DNA of 64,000 bases from Lachnospiraceae bacterium (GTDB lineage: Bacteria; Bacillota; Clostridia; Lachnospirales; Lachnospiraceae). The stretch lies in the NCBI GenBank assembly GCA_021771755.1, contig JAETOL010000007.1, forward strand, positions 1 through 64,000, in the 5' to 3' direction. Positions within the stretch are counted from its first letter, which is position 1; each line of letters starts with the position of its first letter. The notes under the pieces were generated by a model. That model was given only the letters and a program-made list of their open reading frames with translations. It was not told where the DNA came from and ran no database searches. Below, piece after piece: positions 58,625 through 64,000 of the stretch. The position numbers and the translations under genes were made by a program.

Positions 58625-60493
58625 ATGAGAAAACTAGCTTTAAACGATGAAATAATGTTAAAGATCGACAAAGCCGCACGTTATATCGGCGGCGAAGTCA
58701 ATTCTGTCATGAAAGATAAAAATAAAGTGGATCTTCGGTTTTGTATGGCATTTCCGGACGTGTATGAAATCGGAATGTCTAATCTTGGTATGGCGATCCT
58801 TTATGACAGCTTTAACAAAAGAGAAGATGTCTGGTGTGAACGACTGTTTTCTCCCTGGACAGATCTGGATCAGCTGATGAGAGAGCAGCATATTCCTCTT
58901 TTTGCCCTGGAATCTCAGGATCCGGTAAAAGATTTTGATATGCTTGGAATTACTCTGGGATATGAAATGTGTTATACAAATGTACTTCAGCTTCTGGACC
59001 TTTCCGGAATCCCTCTGAAAGCAGAAGAAAGAGGCATGGACTTTCCTATTGTGATAGGCGGAGGAGCCTGTGCTTATAATCCAGAACCTCTTGCACCGTT
59101 TTTTGATCTTTTTTATATTGGAGAAGGAGAAATTTCTTATAATGCTCTGTTCGATGCTTATATTGGGAACAAAAAAGCAGGCGGAAGCAAGGCGGATTTT
59201 CTGAAAAAAGCAGCTCAGGTTCCGGGCATTTATGTTCCTTCTTTTTATGATGTAACTTATAAGGAAGACGGAACGATCGCTTCCTTTATTCCGAATACAC
59301 CGGAAGCGCCTGAAAAAGTAGAAAAGCAGCTGATCGTGGACATGGAAAAAGACTATAATGCGCTGGAAGCTCCGGTGGTGCCTTTTATCAAAGCAACACA
59401 GGATCGTGTGACACTGGAAATCCAGAGAGGCTGTATCAGAGGCTGCCGCTTCTGTCAGGCGGGAATGATCTACCGTCCTACAAGAGAGCGAGACGTCGAA
59501 GACTTAAAAGAAGCTGCACGTATTATGCTGAAAAATACAGGACATGAGGAAATATCATTGAGCTCTTTAAGTTCCAGCGATTACAGCCAGCTGAAAGAGC
59601 TAGTTACATTCCTTATTGATGAATTCCGTGCGAAAGCAGTAAATATTTCTCTTCCATCCCTTCGTATCGATGCTTTTGCCCTGGATGTCATGAGCAAGGT
59701 GCAGGATGTGAAAAAAAGCAGCCTTACTTTTGCTCCGGAAGCAGGTTCACAGCGTCTCCGTGACGTAATCAATAAAGGCCTTACGGAAGAGGATATTTTA
59801 CATGGTGCAGGAGAAGCTTTTGAAGGCGGCTGGAATCGTGTAAAGCTTTATTTTATGCTGGGACTTCCTACTGAAACAGAGGAAGATATGAAGGGAATCG
59901 CTCATCTTGCAGAGAAAATAGCAGAGCGTTATTATGAGATTCCGAAAGACAGAAGAAATGGAAAGGTACAGATCAATGTAAGCACATCCTTTTTTGTGCC
60001 GAAACCATTTACTCCTTTCCAGTGGGCTCCTATGTATCGGGAAGAGGAATTTATTGAAAAAGCAAAGATTGTAAAAAATGAAATCCGTTCTCAGCTGAAC
60101 CAGAAGAGCATTCGCTATAACTGGCATGAGCCGGATGTAACTGTTCTGGAAGGTTTCCTGGCAAGAGGTGACCGAAGAAGTGCGGATGTTATTTTGAAAG
60201 CCTATGAAAAAGGTGCCCTTTATGATGCGTGGTCCGAAAATTTCCATTATGAGATCTGGAAAGAGGCGTTTGCTGAGACCGGCATGGATATAGAATTTTA
60301 TACTCTTCGTGAACGAAACACAGACGAAATCCTTCCATGGGATTTTATTGATGCAGGCGTGACAAAAGAGTTCCTGATCCGCGAATGGAAGCAGGCGAAG
60401 GCAGAAACAGTGACTCCAAACTGCCGCCAGAGATGTTCCGGCTGTGGTGCCAGAAAATATGAAGGAGGCGTGTGCTTTGAAGGTAAGAATTAA
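58625..60493 (+). CDS. TIGR03960-type B12-binding/radical SAM protein
   Basis: RFCMAFPDVYEIGMSNLGM, LEIQRGCIRGCRFCQAGMIYRPTRER (CxxxCxxC), NVSTSFFVPKPFTPFQW. Confidence 0.92.
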   Translation: MRKLALNDEIMLKIDKAARYIGGEVNSVMKDKNKVDLRFCMAFPDVYEIGMSNLGMAILYDSFNKREDVWCERLFSPWTDLDQLMREQHIPLFALESQDPVKDFDMLGITLGYEMCYTNVLQLLDLSGIPLKAEERGMDFPIVIGGGACAYNPEPLAPFFDLFYIGEGEISYNALFDAYIGNKKAGGSKADFLKKAAQVPGIYVPSFYDVTYKEDGTIASFIPNTPEAPEKVEKQLIVDMEKDYNALEAPVVPFIKATQDRVTLEIQRGCIRGCRFCQAGMIYRPTRERDVEDLKEAARIMLKNTGHEEISLSSLSSSDYSQLKELVTFLIDEFRAKAVNISLPSLRIDAFALDVMSKVQDVKKSSLTFAPEAGSQRLRDVINKGLTEEDILHGAGEAFEGGWNRVKLYFMLGLPTETEEDMKGIAHLAEKIAERYYEIPKDRRNGKVQINVSTSFFVPKPFTPFQWAPMYREEEFIEKAKIVKNEIRSQLNQKSIRYNWHEPDVTVLEGFLARGDRRSADVILKAYEKGALYDAWSENFHYEIWKEAFAETGMDIEFYTLRERNTDEILPWDFIDAGVTKEFLIREWKQAKAETVTPNCRQRCSGCGARKYEGGVCFEGKN

Positions 60494-61181
60494 ATTTACA
60501 AAAACAGGATATATGAAATTTGTAGGTCATCTGGATACTATGCGGTATTTTCAGAAGGCCATCCGCAGAGCAGAGCTTCCGGTTGCTTTTTCAGGAGGAT
60601 ATAGCCCTCATATGATCATGTCCTTTGCCGCCCCTCTTGGTGTTGGAACCACCAGCCTTGGGGAATATTTTGACATGGAACTGACGGAAACAATGCCAAC
60701 AGCAGAAATTCAGCAGCGTTTAAATGAAACAATGGTTGAAGGTGTAACCGTGTGTTCTGTCCGTCAGGTAGAAGATGGGAAAGCCAGCACAGCCATGGCG
60801 CTTGTTGCCGCAGCAGACTATTATGTTTCTTTCCGAGATGGGAAAGAACCGTCCGTTCCATGGAGAGAAAAATTTTCCGAGTTTCTGGATCAGAAAGAAA
60901 TCGTTGTAACAAAGAAAACAAAGCGCAGTGAAAAAACCGTTGATATTCGTCCGTTTATCTATAAGGCAGAGCTCTTAGACGAAGGTATTTTCATGCAGTT
61001 GGCTTCTGCAAGTTCAAATTATACAAAACCAGAGCTGGTCATGGATACCTTTATGAAATGGATCGGGGAAGAACCGAAGGAATTTGCATATCTCATTGAA
61101 AGAAGAGAAGTTTATGCAGATGCAGGAGAGAACCGTAATCCTCGATTTATCCCTCTGGAAGAATTAGGAGAAGAAGTTTGA
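60477..61181 (+). CDS. TIGR03936/DUF2344 radical SAM-associated protein
   Basis: VRIKFTKTGYMKFVGHLDTMRYFQKAIRRAELPVAFSGGYSPHMIMSFAAPLGVG; TTG start with GGAGG SD. Confidence 0.9.
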   Translation: MKVRIKFTKTGYMKFVGHLDTMRYFQKAIRRAELPVAFSGGYSPHMIMSFAAPLGVGTTSLGEYFDMELTETMPTAEIQQRLNETMVEGVTVCSVRQVEDGKASTAMALVAAADYYVSFRDGKEPSVPWREKFSEFLDQKEIVVTKKTKRSEKTVDIRPFIYKAELLDEGIFMQLASASSNYTKPELVMDTFMKWIGEEPKEFAYLIERREVYADAGENRNPRFIPLEELGEEV

Positions 61182-62398
61182 GCCGGCTGATCATTACAGA
61201 GCTTTCTGTGCATGGTTCTCCTTGTATTGTCTGTTCCGTAACAGAAGGTACAAGTGTTATGGAACTTCGTCTGGAAGCATCAGGCAAAAAAAGTATTCTG
61301 AACAATATTTACGTAGGACAGGTAGAAAATATTGCTTCCAATATCAAGGCAGCATTTGTCCGGTTTGGAGAAGGAATCACAGGATATCTCCCTTTGGATC
61401 AGGCTGCAGGTGCCATTTTTACGGCAGGACGAAAAGGAGATGCACCTTTGCGGCCGGGAGATGAGCTGCTGGTTCAGGTATGTCGGGATGCCATGAAGGG
61501 AAAGCTTCCGGCATTGACTACAAATCTGAATTTTCCTGGTAAATATCTGGTACTTACCACAGGAAATAAAAAAATCGGTTTTTCAGGAAAGCTTACAAAA
61601 GAGGAATCATCTGTACTAAATAAATGGCTGGAACCAGAAAGAGAACAAAAGGATAGAGGCTATGGAATCATAGCAAGAACCAATAGCGCAGAGGCTCAAA
61701 AAGAAGAATTTCTGCATGAACTTGCATTTTTGAAAACACTTTATCAAAAAACGGCAGTACTGGGGAAAAATCGTACCTGTTTTAGTCTTCTTTATGAAGC
61801 GGAACCTTTTTATCTGGCAGCAGTCCGTGATGTGTACAGCCGCGATCTGGAAGAAATCATTACAGATGTCCCGGAAATTTATGAAAAATTACAGGGATAT
61901 CTTCAGGATTTTCGTCCGGAGGAACTGACAAAACTAAGGTTTTATGAGGATAAACTTCTTCCCCTCTATAAATTGTATCGAATAGAGCGTGCTCTGGAAG
62001 AAGTACAACAGGAAAAAATCTGGCTGAAAAGCGGAGGATTCCTTGTAATCCAGCAAACAGAGGCCTTTGTTTCTGTTGATGTAAACAGTGGAAAGTATAC
62101 AGGAAAAAAACAGGCAGAAGAAACCTACAGACGGATCAATCTGGAAGCTGCCGGAGAAATCGCACGACAGATACGCCTTCGGAATCTTTCAGGAATCATA
62201 TTGATCGACTTCATTAATATGTCGAATCCGGATCATCAGGATGAACTGTTTCATGTACTTCAGAAATATCTGCGCAAAGATCCGGTAAAATGCAAAGCTA
62301 TTGATATCACACCGCTTCATATTCTGGAAATGACCCGAAAAAAAGTAAGACGGCCTGTGATTGAAGAAATAAAAAGTTTAACAGAAAAAAACACATGA
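61178..62398 (+). CDS. rng: Ribonuclease E/G family protein
   Basis: NIYVGQVENIASNIKAAFVRFGEGITGYLPLDQ, SVDVNSGKYTG, LEAAGEIARQIRLRNLSGIILIDFINM; TTG start. Confidence 0.93.
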   Translation: MSRLIITELSVHGSPCIVCSVTEGTSVMELRLEASGKKSILNNIYVGQVENIASNIKAAFVRFGEGITGYLPLDQAAGAIFTAGRKGDAPLRPGDELLVQVCRDAMKGKLPALTTNLNFPGKYLVLTTGNKKIGFSGKLTKEESSVLNKWLEPEREQKDRGYGIIARTNSAEAQKEEFLHELAFLKTLYQKTAVLGKNRTCFSLLYEAEPFYLAAVRDVYSRDLEEIITDVPEIYEKLQGYLQDFRPEELTKLRFYEDKLLPLYKLYRIERALEEVQQEKIWLKSGGFLVIQQTEAFVSVDVNSGKYTGKKQAEETYRRINLEAAGEIARQIRLRNLSGIILIDFINMSNPDHQDELFHVLQKYLRKDPVKCKAIDITPLHILEMTRKKVRRPVIEEIKSLTEKNT

Positions 62399-62425
62399 TC
62401 TTAAGGGGATTATGAATAATATGAC

Positions 62426-62468
62426 AAGGGGATGTTCAGTCCAGAATGGGCTGGCATCCCTTTTGTTG
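62426..62468 (+). terminator. Terminator after rng
   Basis: AAGGGGATGTTCAGTCCAGAATGGGCTGGCATCCCTTTTGTT. Confidence 0.7.
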
Positions 62469-62506
62469 TATTTTAAGGGGAAAAAACCGAATGGGAGTGA
62501 GAAAAA

Positions 62507-63469
62507 ATGAAGGAAACAAAAGTAACCATTTACAAAAAATCCAATGTAAAGACCAGTTCTATGCACAAAAAAGAATTGCTCAGAACCGCAGTTTACTGTC
62601 GGGTCAGTACAGAACATGAAGCGCAAAAAAGTTCTTTGCTGATCCAGAAAAAAGCTTTTGAAGATCTGGTCAAAAAAGAGCCGCGCCTGCTGTTAACAGA
62701 AGTCTATATGGATCAGGGAAAGTCAGGTGGAAGCAGAGAAAAAAGAGAGGCTTTTAATCACATGATCCGGCATTGTTATGAGGGAAAGATCGATCTGGTA
62801 ATAACAAAAAGCATCAGCCGCTTTGGAAGAAATCTGGCTGATACCGCAGAATGTATCCGGGACTTGAAAGGATTGGGAGTTCCGGTTTATTTTGAAGAAG
62901 AACATCTGAATACTATGGATCCTTCTGCAGATCTTGTGATCTTTATGCTGGCAGCGATTGCTCAGGAAGAATTAAACGCCCATTCCAGGAGCATCCGATG
63001 GGTTCTGCAGCAAAGTGCCTGTCTAGGAAAGCCCTCAAGAGCTGTCTGCTATGGATATGAAAAAAATCGAGATGCTCAGTGGAAGATCGTCCCCTCTGAG
63101 GCCGAAAAAATACAGTTGATCTTTCAGATGGCAGCAGAACAAAATCTTTACGAAGAACTTATATACAGACTGAACGATATGGAGAGAAAGGAGGGAAGCA
63201 GTTTTACCTGGAACAAAAATAAGGTATATCGTATTTTAAAAAAAGAAGAATACATGGGAGATATTCTCACTCATAAAACGATCTCTATCGACTATCTGAC
63301 ACATCGGCAGGTAAAAAACAAAGGACTATCTGTACAGTATTATATCAAAGATCATCATGAGCCGATCATAAGCAGAGAACTATTTCATACGGTGCAGGCG
63401 GTTTTGTGGGATAGATACCGCTGCAAAAAAATACAAAAGGATACAGAAAAAATAACGTATATTTATTGA
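62507..63469 (+). CDS. Serine recombinase family protein (320 aa, no C-terminal Zn-ribbon/coiled-coil region seen)
   Basis: YCRVSTEHEAQKSSLLIQKKAF, VYMDQGKSGG, LVITKSISRFGRNLADT, then Recombinase domain (KVYRILKKEEYMGDILT). Confidence 0.9.
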   Translation: MKETKVTIYKKSNVKTSSMHKKELLRTAVYCRVSTEHEAQKSSLLIQKKAFEDLVKKEPRLLLTEVYMDQGKSGGSREKREAFNHMIRHCYEGKIDLVITKSISRFGRNLADTAECIRDLKGLGVPVYFEEEHLNTMDPSADLVIFMLAAIAQEELNAHSRSIRWVLQQSACLGKPSRAVCYGYEKNRDAQWKIVPSEAEKIQLIFQMAAEQNLYEELIYRLNDMERKEGSSFTWNKNKVYRILKKEEYMGDILTHKTISIDYLTHRQVKNKGLSVQYYIKDHHEPIISRELFHTVQAVLWDRYRCKKIQKDTEKITYIY

Positions 63470-63482
63470 GAGATATCTGCAT

Positions 63483-63866
63483 ATGAGATCTGTAGTAATA
63501 AAAAATATAAAAAATGACTATTATAAAGGAAAGAAAAAAGGAATCGCGGCATATTGCCGGGTAAGCACCGGGCTGGAAGAACAACAGAGCAGCCTGAAGA
63601 ATCAGACAGAAGCTTTTTATAGAATGATTTCTTTAAGAGAAGACTGGACACTGGCAGGAATTTATGCAGATGAAGGAAAATCCGGAACAGATGCAATACA
63701 CCGTCATCAATTTAATCGATTACTGGAGGATGCCAGAAAAAGAAAAATAGATATTATACTTGTAAAGTCCATATCCAGATTTGCCAGAAACATCGGTGAC
63801 TGTCAGAACTATGCTAGAGAATTAAGACAGTTAGGAATGAATGAGAAGTCAGAATTGTTGAGATAA
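63483..63866 (+). pseudogene. Truncated serine recombinase (N-terminal resolvase domain only)
   Basis: YCRVSTGLEEQQSSLKNQTEAFYRMI, IYADEGKSGTDAIHRHQFNRLLEDARKRKIDIILVKSISRFARNIGDCQNYARELRQLGMN, then unrelated EKSELLR*. Confidence 0.75.
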
Positions 63867-63878
63867 CATATAAAAAAT

Positions 63879-63943
63879 AAAACCTCTGTCTTTTTCTGAC
63901 GGATTCTGTTACAATCATATTATATATGGGCTGCAGAGGTTTT
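63879..63943. repeat. 10-bp perfect inverted repeat with 45-bp spacer
   Basis: AAAACCTCTG (63879-63888) / CAGAGGTTTT (63934-63943). Confidence 0.6.
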
Positions 63944-64000
63944 GACCAGAATTGATATGCTCCTGAAACTGTGTGCCCGTGAAAATGCCAATGAGAAGAA

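Noticed and set aside
1-64000. CRISPR arrays, tRNA/rRNA genes, toxin-antitoxin or restriction-modification systems, prophage structural genes
   Set aside because: Looked for repeat-spacer patterns, cloverleaf/CCA-like segments and hallmark proteins; none recognised by eye. A tool run (tRNAscan-SE, Infernal, PADLOC) would be needed to exclude them fully.

Overview
This 64 kb window looks like core chromosome of a spore-forming Lachnospiraceae-type Firmicute (Blautia/Ruminococcus-like; the taxon is inferred from gene content and order). It is densely coding and mostly on the + strand. Recognisable blocks, in order: rpsU; cardiolipin synthase; two D-Ala-D-Ala carboxypeptidases flanking scpAB; a biotin-dependent Na+-translocating decarboxylase cluster (12S-like carboxyltransferase, OadG, BCCP, OadB, 5S/OadA); cmk-ispH-rpsA; a complete rnfCDGEAB operon; ruvAB; zapA; a U32 peptidase; FtsW/RodA plus PBP2; gerW/ytfJ; rpmB, Asp23, DAK2 and recG; mgsA-rsmD-coaD and ylbJ; pepD; RelQ-type synthetase; YgiQ; rluA-type; lepB; recU; a his operon (hisZGDB plus a HisF-like/HisIE fusion); a PQQ-propeller protein; and the TIGR03960/TIGR03936/rng block. 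The window ends in tandem serine recombinase genes, the second truncated. No tRNA, rRNA, CRISPR array or prophage was recognised. The most notable items are: (i) the carboxylase cluster with two different carboxyltransferases sharing one BCCP and one Na+ pump, with an OadG carrying a large predicted extracytoplasmic domain; (ii) a HisF-like domain lacking the catalytic Asp, fused to HisIE; (iii) a nested dyad over the his promoter; (iv) recombinase genes immediately downstream of rng. I did not find a clearly unprecedented defence or mobile system. All family calls come from reading motifs and are not database-verified.
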